DNA from: Herpetosiphon aurantiacus DSM 785
Lineage (GTDB): Bacteria; Chloroflexota; Chloroflexia; Chloroflexales; Herpetosiphonaceae
Assembly: GCA_000018565.1 (NCBI GenBank)
Contig: CP000876.1
Span: 248,001 to 312,000 of the forward strand
Length of the DNA: 64,000 nucleotides
Reading direction: 5' to 3'
In this document: positions 1 through 10,771 of the stretch, in pieces
Position numbering within the stretch: the stretch's first letter is position 1
How the letters are laid out: each line of letters begins with the position of its first letter
Notes under the pieces: model-generated
What the model was told of the DNA's origin: nothing
Database searches by the model: none
The model's input: the letters and a program-made list of their open reading frames with translations, nothing else
Translations under genes and position numbers: made by a program

Positions 1-1810
1 TTTTTGCTCCCTAAGTAGTTTCCGTCGTATTTATGGATACTGATATGATAGGCAAATCAATACCCCAACCTCACTTTACCCCAGTCGTTTGAGTTGCGCA
101 TTGACCCATTCTTCCCCTTCCAGAATCTGCCCGACTAAATACAAATTATTTTTAAATAAGGAATTAAGAAAGGGGAGACAGAACCATGTCTTATTCGATG
201 TTTTGCTGGTATACCATTCTTTTTGAATAATGGGTAATAAAAGTTTAGCAGGTTGGACGATTTGTAAAATACCTTTAAGAATATTAATACGTTTATCTTC
301 ATCTCTGATGGCAGAAGCAGCGGCGAGGGCTTGGTCAAAATAGCCGAGGGATGCAGCCCTTTGCGCAATCGTCAAGAGGTTATTGGTATGATTTTCTATA
401 TCATCTCTGATGGCAGCGGCAGCGGCGAGGGCTTGGTCAAAATAGCCGAGGGATGCAGCTATTTGCGCAATCGTCGTCAATACGGCATTGCGATTTCTTA
501 CTGAATCAATGGTGGATACAATAGTAAGGGCTTGGTCAAAATAGCCGAGGGATGCAGCCCTTTGAGCAATCGTGGCGAGGGTATCATTACGATGCGAACT
601 TTTATCAATGGATTGAACAATAGGGAGGGCTTGGTCGAAATGACCAAGAGATATTAGCGTTTGGGCAATCGTGGTCAAGGCAATATTTCTATTTTCTACT
701 GAATCAATAGCGTATGTAATGGTGAGTGCTTGGTCGAAGTGGCCGAATGATGCGACAGTTTGGGCAATTGTGGCAAGGGCATCAGCCCGATACCAATCGT
801 TATCAATTGACTGCGTAATGGTAAGTGAACGACCGAAATCACCGAATGATGCAACCGTTTTCGCAATCGTCGCTAATGCATGTGCGCTGCTTCTCTTCAC
901 ATCAATCAATGAAGCAATGGCGAGGGCTTGGTCGAAATAGCCGAGGGAGGCAGCCGTTTGGGCAATAGATACCAAGGCATTAGTGTGTCTCCACTGTTCA
1001 TTATTAATGGTGGGAATGATCATAGTCAGAACACGGTTGAAATCACCAAGAGATGTAGCAGTTTGGGCGATTGCAACGAAGGCACTGTTGCGATGTTCTA
1101 CTGAATCGATGGAGGATACAATAGTAAGGGCTTGGTCAAAATAACCAAGTTTTGCAGCGGTTTGGGCAATTTCGGATAGTGCGTTGATTTGCCTCCATAG
1201 TCCCCTATCGATGGATTGAACAATAGTGAGGGCTTGGTCAAAATGACCAAGTTTTGCAGCAGTTTGGGCAATAGTGGCTAAAGCATGAGCACGATCCAGG
1301 CTGTTATCGATGGATTGAACAATAGTGAGGGCTTGGTCAAAATGGCCAAATAATGCAGCGGTTTGGGCAATAGTGGCTAAAGCATGAGTACGTTTCTCTA
1401 CTACATAAATAGATGAGGCAATAGCGATCGCATGGTCAAAATAGCTGAGTGATGCGGCAGATTGGGCAATTGTAACTAAAGCTTTATTATACCGCCAGAG
1501 TTCGTTAATCGTAGAGATAATGGCAAGAGCCTGGTCAAAATGACCAAGTGTTGCAGCGGTTTGGGCAATGGAGATCAGTGTATTGGAACGGTTCCTCGTC
1601 GCATCGATAGCAGGAGTTCTGATATGATCGTGATCGCCCTGGGAGGCATCAGGCTTGGCAAAAGTGGCGAGAGCCTTAGCTCGGCTTCTTGTGGCATCGA
1701 CAGTAGATGCAATGGCGACCGCAAGGCTGAGATCGCCCTGGGATGCAGCGGTCTTAGCAATAGTAGCTAAGGTATTAGCACGGTTTTCCGCCACGTTAAT
1801 TGAGGATGCA

Positions 1811-2160
1811 ATGGTGAGGGCTTGGTCAAAATGGCCGAGTGATGCAGCTGTTTGAGCAATCGCAGCCAAAGCAGTGTTCCGGCTTCCTGCGGTATGAATG
1901 GAGGATGCAATGGTGAGGGCTTGGTCAAAATGGCCGAGTGATGCAGCTGTTTGAGCAATCGTAGCCAAAGCAGTGTCCCGGCTTCCTGCGGTATGAATGG
2001 AGGATGCAATGGCGAGGGCTTGGTCAAAATGACCGAGTGATGCAGCTGTTTGAGCAATCGCAGCCAAAGCAGTGTCCCGGCTTCCTGCGGTATGAATGGA
2101 GGATGCAATGGCGAGGGCTTGGTCAAAATGGCCGAGTGATGCAACTGTTTGAGCAATCGC
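1811..2160 (-). repeat. Near-identical 99-bp coding tandem repeats
   Basis: Four units start at 1820, 1919, 2018 and 2117, exactly 99 bp apart, each encoding one 33-residue TPR-like unit (core SLGHFDQALAIASSI). They differ at only a few positions, far less than the other units of the same gene. This indicates recent unit duplication or gene conversion. A second pair of almost identical 99-bp units lies at about 2331-2502. Such tracts can change copy number by slippage or recombination. Confidence 0.9.
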
Positions 2161-4563
2161 AGTCAAGGCGTTAACACGCCTTGATGCAGTATCAACGTTA
2201 GCGAGAAGGACGAGGGTGTCGTTGAGAATCTTTGTAGCATAGTTGAAATCATCAAGGAGGGCTGCAGTTTTGGCAATACTGGTCAAAACATCGGCACGGT
2301 TTGCTAGTGTATTAATTGTAGAGGCAATAAAGAGGGCCTGATCGATATTCCCAAGAGTAGCGGTAGTTTTGGCAATTGTACTAAGGGCATCAACATGGTT
2401 TGCTACTGCATCTATCGTAGAGGTAATAAAGAGGGCCTGATCGATATTCCCAAGAGTAGCGGTAGTTTTGGCAATTGTACTAAGGGCATCAGCACGGTTG
2501 CCTGTCGGATAGATTGTGGATGCAATAGCTAAGGCATTATCAAGAACACTAATGGTATAGTTAGAATGGCCAAGAATGGCAGCAGCATGACTAATAACAA
2601 TAAGTATATTAGTACGATCTCTTGTAGGTTGGGTAGTGGAGGCGATGACTAGGGCATTATCGAGAAAACTTGCGATACGGTCGGGTTGGTTAAGGGTTAC
2701 TGCGGTTTGAGTAATGGTGACAAGGATATTGGTACAATTTCTTTTCGGGTAGATAGAGGATGCAAGGCTAAGGATATCATTAAAAATCCTTATAGCAGGC
2801 TGGAGATTATTAAGAGATGCGGCAGCCCTGGCAATAACAGCAAGTGCGTTAATCCGGTTTTCTACTGTATGGATGGTGGATATAATAGTAAAAGCACGAC
2901 TGAGATCTCCAAGAGTTGTAGCAGTTTCTGCAAGAGCAATAAGGATATTGGTATGGTTCCTTAAGTTATATACAGAAGAAACGATACAGAAGACGCTATC
3001 GAGAATCTTTACACTATGTTCGGAGTGGTTGAGTGCTGCGGCAGCCTGAATAATAACGATCAACGCATTGGCTCGGTTCTCTGTCTCATCAATGGTGGAC
3101 GTGATGACAATAGCCTCGTTCAGAATTTTTATAGCATCGTTAACATCGCCAAGTGTGGTAAGTGTTCTAGCAATCGTGGCCAACGCACAAGTTTGAGAAA
3201 AAGCTGAGAAGCCAACTGCACATTGCATCATCCTCGTAATAACGATCATTTGCTGCTTTGGATCACACCATTTAATAATATTTTCCCAAAGTTGGATCTG
3301 TCGCATTGGATTCGAACATAACTCAATATGGCCTAATGCTTCCTGCGTGCGCCCAAGCATCGCAAGGACAACAAAGAGATCATCGGGCCATTGATCAACG
3401 CGACTCGCTAAACTCGTCCGCAACAAACTATACTTCCACAAGCGTGGTAGGTTTTGAATATGTTCGTCAACTGATTGACCTGCGTTGATGGCACTCTCCC
3501 GCCCGCGATCCAGATCTAACGCATACAGTCTTGTACTCGGATCGAAGCGTGTTTTGTGTTCGCCATAGTCGCCCGCATCCAAGACCTGCCACAGTACTGT
3601 CCAGTTCTCGGCCAGTGCAAGATGGGTAACATAGTGATGTCGTGCATAGACCCGCCGTGACTGTTCAACCATATCAGCATGATCAGTCCAAATCACATCC
3701 CGATCCATCGCACACCAGTCGGCTAGTCGTTGCTGCCAGCGCTTGACCTCACGCTGATTGAAGACTGACACAGCGAGATAGTCACGAAACAACAAGTGAT
3801 GCAACGCAACTCGTTGATCAATGCCCTGGCTCACTAAGCCTCCTAAGACCCATACGGCATCCTGCATGGTGTCGTGGTCGTGTTCCAGCAGATCGCCCAG
3901 CACATCCAGTCGCAATGGTTCTTGGGCGACCAGCAAGAGCGCCAGCATGGGCTTCCAGACCACATCCCACTTGGATTGTGGCATGCGTTTAATCCGTTCC
4001 AAGGTAATCCCAAAGAGGTTACTTGGATTCTGCTCAATCTGCTGGATCAAACTGGTCGCATCAAACACCGATGCACCCTGCATCGTATCCGCCGCTAAAT
4101 GAACAAACAGCGCATTACCATTCAGTGCGGTATAGAGGTCATGGAATAGGCCATCTGCCATGCCAGGCTGAACCGATCGCCACAATGCCAACGCATCTGG
4201 CTCGCTGAGTGGCGGCAGGTCGTAATCCACCCGATGCAGAATCTCCAGCGGTTTCAACGTCTCATCTGGTCGCGAACCAAGCACGATCACGATGCCTGGC
4301 GGCGGCTGCGGCGGGAGGAAGGATAAATCCCGCGAGCCGTCAATCTCCGGCTGAAGTTGATCAAGGCCATCCAGGTAGATCGTTTCCGCGATGCCGTGTT
4401 TAGAAAGCTCGTCAAGAATCCGCGCAAATTCCCCCTTCATCGCCGGATAGCTTTCTTCCGGAAAGTACGAAACGGTGAGATTGTGCTTGAGAATCAGCTG
4501 CGCCACCACCGCCCGCAACAAGCCTAATTGATATTCACGACCCGTAGTCAGCGCAATAAAGTG

Positions 4564-4584
4564 ATGGGGTGTCTGCGCAATCCC
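4564..4584. repeat. Target site duplication, left copy (21 bp)
   Basis: A 21-bp sequence beginning ATGGGGTGTCTG is found directly outside the left IS end and again at 6015-6035 directly outside the right end. Its identity and position mark it as the target duplication. It is longer than the roughly 8-12 bp typical of IS4-family elements. Confidence 0.9.
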
Positions 4585-6014
4585 ATAGGCATCAACCTTA
4601 TCGCCAGTATCACTCAAAGGCACTCCTATGGCATCATGGAATTGCACTACACCATGAGTCCAAGGAGTGCCCATGTCCATCATACCGCACGTCAGTGACG
4701 CGATGCAAACCGTACTGACCACGACCACCGAAACCGTCGCGGCAACCCTCGGCTATGTGAAGCGGGCCGATCGAGCGACCTTCACGCCGAGCACCTTGGT
4801 GCAGACCCTCGTCTATGGCTGGTTGGCGAACCCAACCGCCAGTTTAGGCCAATTGGCTCAGATGGCGGCACGGGTAGGCGCGACGGTCTCACCGCAAGCG
4901 ATTGATCGCCGCTTTACGCTGGCCACCGTCGATCTGCTCCATCACGTGTTACTGGCCAGTATGGAGTATGCGATCAGTGCCGATCCCGTGGCGGTGTCCA
5001 TCCTCCAACGGTTCACCAGCGTGCGTATTCATGACAGCACGACGATCGGCCTGCCTGATGCGCTGGCGACCACGTATCGTGGCTGTGGCAATGCTTCGGC
5101 ACGCGGGACGGCAGGCTTGAAATGTGGTGTCCAGCTCGATCTCCTCACGGGAACCCTGTGTGGGATCGACCTCACGGACGGACGAGCTTCGGATCAGGTG
5201 TTATCGGTTCAACGTGCCCCGCTGCCTGCTGGGAGCCTTCGGCTGGCGGACCTCGGCTTCTACAACATCCGTATCTTTCGTGAGCTTGCTGCCGCCGAGG
5301 TATATTGGCTGTCACGCGTCCAGAGTCACAGTCGGATTCGGCTGCCAGGACAGAAAGAACAGTCAATTCTGGAGGTCGTGACGGGGTTGGGGGATGCGGA
5401 TCACTGGGAAGGGACGGTGCTGGTGGGAAGCAAGGAGCGACTCGCGGCCCGCTTATTGGTGCAACGCGTCCCCGATGCCGTGGCGGCACAACGTCGCCAG
5501 CGGGTACAAGACGAGGCGCATGACAAGTGCCGCCCAGTCTCCAACGCTGCCATGGATCTGGCGGCATGGACGGTGGTTATCACGAACGCGCCGGAAGATA
5601 AGCTCGGCCTCACCGAGGCCATGGTCTTACTGAAAATGCGCTGGCAGATCGAGCTGTTGTTTAAATTGTGGAAGAGTCATGGCCACGTAGATGAATGGCG
5701 AACGAAAAAACCTGCCCGGATTTTGTGCGAAATCTATGCGAAATTGCTTGGACTGGTGTTCCAGCAGTGGATTCTGGTGGCAAGTGCGTGGGATACGGCG
5801 GAACGCAGTCTGTTCAAAGCGGCGCAAATCGTGATGGCCTATGCGACTGATCTGGCGAGCAGTCGCGGATGTCGTGAGCAATTGGAGACGGTGCTCACGA
5901 CCCTTGCGAGCATCATTGGGCGGTTGGCGCGGGTGCAGAAACGTCAAAAACGGCCATCGACAGCGCAGCGGTTGTTGGCCTTAACTGCTGGGAGCGGCTA
6001 AGGTTGATGCCTAT
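4585..6014 (+). mobile_element. IS4-family-like insertion sequence (1430 bp)
   Basis: The element starts ATAGGCATCAACCTTA at 4585 and ends with its reverse complement at 6014, giving terminal inverted repeats of about 16 bp. It holds one transposase gene on the plus strand and is flanked by a 21-bp direct duplication. It is inserted just after the Walker A codons of the giant STAND gene. Perfect ends, an intact transposase and an unmutated duplication indicate a recent insertion. Confidence 0.92.
4673..6001 (+). CDS. IS4-family DDE transposase
   Basis: The 442-residue protein catalyses cut-and-paste transposition of its element. The catalytic acidic residues fit HDST (about residue 120), LADLGFY (about 190) and the E of RWQIELLFKLWK, which keeps the R-x3-E-x6-K spacing of the IS4 YREK signature, although its leading Tyr is replaced. 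The ATG at 4673 was chosen because AAGGAG lies five bases upstream; a GTG at 4667 would overlap that site. The frame is uninterrupted, so the enzyme may be active. Assignment to IS4 or to the related IS1634 group needs a database comparison. The long target duplication would suit the latter, because IS1549 of that group is known for unusually long duplications. Confidence 0.9.
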   Translation: MSIIPHVSDAMQTVLTTTTETVAATLGYVKRADRATFTPSTLVQTLVYGWLANPTASLGQLAQMAARVGATVSPQAIDRRFTLATVDLLHHVLLASMEYAISADPVAVSILQRFTSVRIHDSTTIGLPDALATTYRGCGNASARGTAGLKCGVQLDLLTGTLCGIDLTDGRASDQVLSVQRAPLPAGSLRLADLGFYNIRIFRELAAAEVYWLSRVQSHSRIRLPGQKEQSILEVVTGLGDADHWEGTVLVGSKERLAARLLVQRVPDAVAAQRRQRVQDEAHDKCRPVSNAAMDLAAWTVVITNAPEDKLGLTEAMVLLKMRWQIELLFKLWKSHGHVDEWRTKKPARILCEIYAKLLGLVFQQWILVASAWDTAERSLFKAAQIVMAYATDLASSRGCREQLETVLTTLASIIGRLARVQKRQKRPSTAQRLLALTAGSG

Positions 6015-6035
6015 ATGGGGTGTCTGCGCAATCCC
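6015..6035. repeat. Target site duplication, right copy (21 bp)
   Basis: Second copy of the 21-bp duplication described at 4564-4584. It lies immediately after the right terminal inverted repeat of the IS and is identical to the left copy. Confidence 0.9.
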
Positions 6036-6716
6036 CGCTTCCTGAATCAGCTTGGCAATGCTACTGCTCTTGCCTTCGCCTGCCGCCGCCTTGATCAAGA
6101 CATAGCCACCCGTCGGGCGCATCGTTTCAATGTGCTCGCGAATCGCCGCCAGTTCGGTGACGCGACCAACAAAGCCCTCAAGACGGAGCTTGAGCAGGCG
6201 ATCACTCTCGATTTGCTGGGCCGCATGCCGAATCCGCGCCAGTGTTTTTTCCTGCTCATGGGTTCTGAGGGCGGTGGCCAAGAGCGCATCAAAGCGGGCA
6301 TCAGGAATCGGAATCGTGACCGTGACCTGGACGAGATGGCCGCCGACTTGATTGCCAATCGCCAAGTTCGCCTGGTGCGCATGGGTATCACTGTCCATCG
6401 TGATCGTAACCGGAGCGCCGTTGAGGGTGGCAGGTCGCTGGGCGAGGGCATGCTGAACTGCGGTGGCGACGGCTGCGGGATCGTATGTCGGCAGCTTGTC
6501 TTGAAAGGCGGCAATCAACGCGGCTACGGGATCGGCGGCTGGTGGCGTTGATACGGGAAACCGCGCAAGCAAGCGGTGGAGGGCATCGCGCTCAAAGGGC
6601 GTGAGGGTTCCCTGTTCAATTGCCTGCATGCCCCGCGTGATCCGCTCGTGATAGACATGGGCGGCAGGGTTCGTGCGCAGGGCTTCCAAGGCAAGATGCA
6701 GATCCAGATCATCCAT
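6036..6716 (-). pseudogene. 5' part of the IS-split STAND NTPase (EAD-like region and Walker A)
   Basis: This encodes the N-terminus of the giant protein that continues at 4584. The start at 6716 (MDDLDLHLALEAL) has AAAGGA seven bases upstream; an in-frame start at 6761 lacks a comparable site. Residues 1-140 are an alpha-helical region followed by a segment with GNQVGGHLVQVTV. The same arrangement occurs at the N-terminus of the EAD-type STAND protein at 48919-50934, so an effector-associated domain is inferred. Then come FVGRVTEL, typical of the start of STAND modules, and a Walker A region AAAGEGKSS whose first Gly of the GxxxxGK pattern is Ala. After the insertion the frame runs into IS sequence and ends with unrelated residues at 5913. 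Confidence 0.82.
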
Positions 6717-7216
6717 CGCGCAATCCTTTGGGCTGGCAGGAGTGTTGGTGTATCCTAGCAAAGCAATGGTTCTGATGCAAGCGGTTGCTGACGGTTTTGT
6801 GGCTATGGATGATGCCTATGTTATCCGATGCCCCATACCTCGGTATCAGAGAGCGATCTCACAACCGAAAACTTTCACGACAGCACCTATGTTCGGTAGA
6901 GAAAACTGGGGGAATCTGCGTTGGTGAGGGCAAATACCCCACATGTCCATTCGGCGAAAAACGGCCCTAGCATTAATATTTTTAATGGCGTGGCGTTCGG
7001 TAGCACGAATCTTGGGCTAGTGATGAACATTGAAAGCGTTGTTCATCAGCAAATGTGCAAGAAAACGATACCCATGCTTATGTTCAGTCTGCGGCTTACC
7101 GCACAAATGTTGGTTGACGTGGTTAAATTCCAGCATTTTGCTGGATAGTAGCATTAATTACACCTTTCTTATGAGAAGAAAAATGGATAGAAGCAACTGA
7201 TAGATGCAGATAGAAT
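6717..7216. other. Intergenic region without a recognisable gene
   Basis: About 500 bp lie between the start of the STAND gene and the end of the next minus-strand gene. Short open frames here have no good ribosome binding site and no family resemblance. It presumably holds the promoter of the split gene, but I see no clear -35/-10 pair. Confidence 0.5.
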
Positions 7217-8083
7217 TTACTGGTGCATGTCACTATGCTTGAGTAAAGAGCCAAAACGGAGACGAAATTGACGTTGCATGCTTGACCCCAACCAATGACA
7301 GATGTACTGATCAAGGGCTTGAACGCGGTGAAATGGAAGGAATTGGATCAGCGTCTGGGCTTGACTTAATGGAATAGTGCATAAAAATCGAGCAATCCCG
7401 CGCAGATTATGCAGGGGGAGTATCGGTGCTTTCAAATACGCGATTAATGGCTCTGAATCTTCGAGGAGTAAGAGATCGCACGGCAAGGTCTCATAAGGAG
7501 GGAAATCTTCCCAGTTTCCTGTCCCTGCACCAAACCAGCAAAACAATTCGCTAAAATAAGCGCTTGGGTGGGGATACGTAGTTTTGAGCAGTGTCTGCAT
7601 CTGCTGCCTGTTCGATTGCGAATAGCTCACCACGAGAGGGCGTTGCTCACGCAGGCATGGTGGAACGGAATGCCACCAGCGATCAAAGAGAGCGCCTTGC
7701 GAACTTACCACCCATCCTGTTTCCATTTCGGCCTCCCATCCTTGCGTTTCTCGCCACGCATCAAGACCGACACTATCACAGAGCCATGCGTCAGAATTCC
7801 AGCGTGAGCAGCGGAGTGAGCCGCTTGCATCGATGCTGAACGTAGCAAGCAGCGTATTGTTTGCGTGACACGCAAGCGCATAGTCGCCAAGACTCAGAAC
7901 CGCAAAGCCTGGTTCAGCTGGTTCATGAATGCGGATTACCCAAGACAGGCTGGCGATCTGGGAGCGATCAGTACACCAGCGATGTGGGGTTTGGTGTGAT
8001 GGATGCGGATAGAAGGCAATGGCGGTCGTCTGTGCAAAAACGGTATCCATAGATGCCTGTGATGGTATACTTCCATAGGCCAT
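7217..8083 (-). CDS. Hypothetical protein (about 288 aa)
   Basis: I do not recognise this protein. It is rich in Trp, Cys and aromatic residues (motifs SRWNSDAWLCD, ELFCWFGAGTGNW), has no signal peptide or membrane segment, and looks like a cytoplasmic globular protein. The start at 8083 (MAYGSIP) is chosen because GAGGA lies five bases upstream. An in-frame ATG at 8098 has a weaker site. The C-terminal part (YLKAPILPLHNLRGIARFL) is helical. It stands alone between the split STAND gene and the split integrase and gives no functional context. Confidence 0.6.
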   Translation of the reverse strand: MAYGSIPSQASMDTVFAQTTAIAFYPHPSHQTPHRWCTDRSQIASLSWVIRIHEPAEPGFAVLSLGDYALACHANNTLLATFSIDASGSLRCSRWNSDAWLCDSVGLDAWRETQGWEAEMETGWVVSSQGALFDRWWHSVPPCLREQRPLVVSYSQSNRQQMQTLLKTTYPHPSAYFSELFCWFGAGTGNWEDFPPYETLPCDLLLLEDSEPLIAYLKAPILPLHNLRGIARFLCTIPLSQAQTLIQFLPFHRVQALDQYICHWLGSSMQRQFRLRFGSLLKHSDMHQ

Positions 8084-8205
8084 AAGATTCCTCGTCATGC
8101 GATGTCATTCTCTCGCGTATTCTAGCACATGCTATTGTAGAAGGGGTGAAAAGGGGTATTAATTTCTCTTAATGATAGGTACTGATTTGTGTCCAAAGTT
8201 GGCCC

Positions 8206-8235
8206 TTGGGAACCCCCAGCAACCTCTGCTATACT
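8206..8235 (+). promoter_or_regulatory. Candidate sigma-70 promoter of the integrase gene
   Basis: TTGGGA at 8206-8211 and TATACT at 8230-8235 are separated by 18 bp, and the integrase start lies about 130 bp downstream. The fit to the consensus is moderate. Confidence 0.4.
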
Positions 8236-8365
8236 CTCCCTACCGATCCGCTATGTTCCTCGCAGTTGCTGCGCAATCAACCGGATCAGCACCTACCCCA
8301 TGGGCGGCATGCCCCGCTCATCACCGTGATCGGTGGCATCTAAATATTATGTCAATGAGGTCTGT

Positions 8366-8822
8366 ATGGACGAATCAACGCTGCTCCCCCCGGCCGATGC
8401 CGATGCCCGTCCGATCGTGACCGATCATCGCACGGCCTTAACCATCCGCGGCATCCAAGCCGATACGGCGGCCCAGTCCGTCATGATTACCGAGTACCGC
8501 AGTCGGCTCGCCCCCAAAACCCGTCGCCGTCATGAGGTTGATTTGCAGGGGTTCTCGGATTTCTTGACCACCGTTGGGGTGGTGATTCCGGTCGATGATC
8601 AGGAAGTCTCGGTGTTGGCCCACGACCCAGCGGCATGGCATGGCATCACGGCGGGCTTGATCAGCGCGTTTCGCACCTGGATGCTGACCGAGGGCTATGC
8701 GATTGGCACGATTAATATTCGCCTCGCCACCGTGCGCACCTATGCCCGATTGGCCCACCTTGCGGGCGTGATTCCCGCCGATACCTACAGTCGGATTCGG
8801 GCGCTGAGCGGCTATCGCCGCA
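8366..8822 (+). pseudogene. Tyrosine recombinase (phage-type integrase), 5' part
   Basis: This is the N-terminal, SAM-like core-binding domain of a tyrosine recombinase (TEYRSRLAPKTRRRHEVDLQ, FRTWMLTEGYAIGTINIRL). The gene is broken by an IS at 8823. The native start is taken as 8366 because GAGG lies five bases upstream; the in-frame GTG at 8333 lacks such a site. Removing 8823-10777 (the IS and one 6-bp duplication) joins this frame exactly to the catalytic part, so that SGYRR is followed by SEGDNLDQQRV and the full protein is 381 residues. Codons after 8822 are read from the IS and are not native. Confidence 0.88.
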
Positions 8823-10771
8823 GGAAACTCAGCAACGACATAGTATGCCTATATCTGTCGTTTGGATGGCACAAACCCATCGAACATGTGTTGGTCTAGG
8901 CAGCCACCCAACGGTTTGCTATGATGCCCATGCACCGGGGAGGTTTCATGGGCAAACGGCGACCATTACCAACTCCCGAGACGTGGGAACAACTCGAAAT
9001 GCGGATTCATTGGCCAGAACAACGCAGTTACGAGGTCATCCGACCTGTAGTCTTGTTTGGTGACTCCGCTGCTGAGCGTGCCCACGCGACGGGACAACCC
9101 ATTCGCACGATCTATCGCCATCTCCAACGGTTTACTGCCAAGGGCTTTGCCGGACTTACCGAAGCCGCCAATCCACCCCCGCCCCGCACCGTGCCACCCG
9201 CTGTTCGCTCGATGATCCTTGCCCTCAAAGCCGAACATCCCCCCTTAACCGCCAATGCGATCGCCCGCATTTGTTGGACATGTTTGCACTATCGGCCTGG
9301 AGCACGCACCATTGCTCGCGTTTTACGCGAAACACCGCCAACCCCGCCCGCCAAACGCCGGTTTCCCGTCTTTCATGCCTTGTCTCCGACGCGGCGACGC
9401 TGGGCCATTATTCGCCTCCACCTCGATGGGTGGGGCGTGAACGCCATTGCCGCCTATATGCAACGACACGGCGAACCGTGTCGCTGCTGCTCAAACGCTT
9501 TACGAGCGAGGATTTAGCGGCATTACGGCCACGATCACGACGGCCTCGCCACCGGGTTCGGAAAGTAACGGTCGCGATCATCCAGCGCATTCGCTCCTTA
9601 CAACACAACCATCGGCTTGGTGCATGGCGCATGGCGGCGGCGCTCAAACAGGAAGGCATTCGCATTAGTCCCCGGACGTGTGGCCTGATTATGGCCAAAA
9701 ATAAAACCCTCTACGCCGAATTACGACCGCCTGATCCCCCTCCCGCCGCCGATCCCAAGCCCATGCCATTCGCAGCAATACGCCCACACCAGTTTTGGAG
9801 TATCGATATTCGCTATCTGGACATGCATCAACTCGGTGGCGGCAATATCTACTGTTTGACGATCCTCGATAATTACAGTCGCGCCGTCATTGCCAGTTGT
9901 GTCTCGCGCAGCCAAGATTTGACCATGTATTTGCTCGTCTTGTTTGCGGCCATTCGCAACCATGGGGCACCCGAGGCGATCGTCACCGATGGGGGCAGTA
10001 TTTTTCGGGCGAACCAAGCCCAGAACATCTATCGGGCCTTGGGCATCACCAAGCACCAGATCGCCAAGAAACAGCCGTGGCAAAATTACATTGAAACAAC
10101 GTTTAATATTCAACGGCGCATGACGGATGTCTCGTTCGAAACAGCAACGACATGGGAGGCATTACTGGATGCGCATGCGGTGTGGGTTGCCAATTACAAC
10201 TACCAAGATCACTGGGCGCATCGCCAGCGGAGTGCAGCGTATCGAAGCCCGGTAGAGGTCTTGCGCTGGATTCGGGGCCGCCCCTTTGCCGATGCCGATT
10301 TACGGTTTGTGTTCTATAGCACGCGCTTCCAACGTCGTCTGAATCGATTTGGTTATGTCCAGTTTCGCAGCTGGCGAATCTATGCAGAGGAAGGTTTAGC
10401 GAATCACGCGGTGACGCTGTGGCTGTATCGTGACCATCTGACGATTAGTTATGATGATCTCGTTGTGGCGCAGTATCAGGTTCGTTACCAACCCGACCAG
10501 CATCATTTTACCCAGATCACCGATCCGGCCTTATATCCAACCCCGCACCAATCGCCCCAAATGACCTTCTGGGAACGACAAGCAGGATGGTGGAACCTTG
10601 CCCAGCGCCTTGCCCTCCTCCCCATTCGCCGTATCCGACAGACTGTGGGTGGCGAGCAACTTCCGATTGATCCTTCCCTGCTCGAAGCGCCTCAAGACAC
10701 CGCTGCATAAGGCTCATTTTTGTGCCATCCAAACGACAGACATAGGCATACTATGTCATTGCTGAGTTTCC
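8823..10771 (+). mobile_element. rve-type insertion sequence (1949 bp) with about 53-bp inverted repeats
   Basis: Both ends carry inverted repeats of about 53 bp, beginning GGAAACTCAGCAA and running to TGGATGGCACAAA with only two mismatches. The element is flanked by a 6-bp duplication GCCGCA at 8817-8822 and 10772-10777. It encodes an HTH-plus-rve transposase and splits the tyrosine recombinase. The family is uncertain (IS481-like or unclassified). Confidence 0.9.
8948..10710 (+). pseudogene. Frameshifted HTH-rve (DDE) transposase of the IS
   Basis: The 5' frame (8948-9517) starts after GGGGAGG and encodes helix-turn-helix regions (TGQPIRTIYRHLQRF; a second HTH starts at GWGVNAIAAYMQRH). 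The 3' frame (open 9271-10710) continues the same protein as RRTVSLLLKRF and holds the rve catalytic core: WSIDIRYLD, VTDGGS and the Glu of WQNYIETTF, followed by a C-terminal beta-rich domain. The break lies near 9465-9490 and corresponds to a loss of one base (or a -1 shift). No A/T-rich slippery heptamer is obvious there, so a mutation is more likely than programmed frameshifting. If so, the element cannot move by itself. Confidence 0.8.

Larger units (their letters stand above)
76..4584 (-). pseudogene. 3' part of an IS-split STAND NTPase/TPR-repeat protein
   Basis: This is the downstream part of a giant gene whose 5' part lies at 6036-6716. Removing 4585-6035 (the IS plus one copy of the target duplication) leaves 5190 nt from 6716 to 76, a continuous 1729-codon frame. 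The junction reads as in the intact paralogue at 53391-57734 (EAGIAQTPHHFIALT against QAGIDQTPYHFIALT). Just after it lies a Walker B-like TIYLDGLDQLQP, then a winged-helix-like region, then about 30 TPR-like helical repeats of 33-34 residues such as LATIAQTAASLGHFDQALAI. Family knowledge: STAND NTPases use such repeats to sense ligands and are common in bacterial signalling and defence. The first methionine visible in this frame (4728) lies inside the IS and is not the native start. As it stands the gene should be inactive. Confidence 0.85.

Noticed and set aside
1811-2160. Regularly spaced repeats that might suggest a CRISPR array
   Set aside because: The 99-bp units are contiguous, in frame and encode TPR-like helices; there are no short repeats with unique spacers.
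4585-4728. N-terminus of the giant STAND protein within the IS
   Set aside because: These codons belong to the IS left end; the true N-terminus lies at 6716.
9271-9517. Programmed -1 frameshift in the rve-type transposase
   Set aside because: The frames overlap, but no convincing slippery heptamer with a following structure was seen; a one-base loss is the simpler reading. Not fully excluded.
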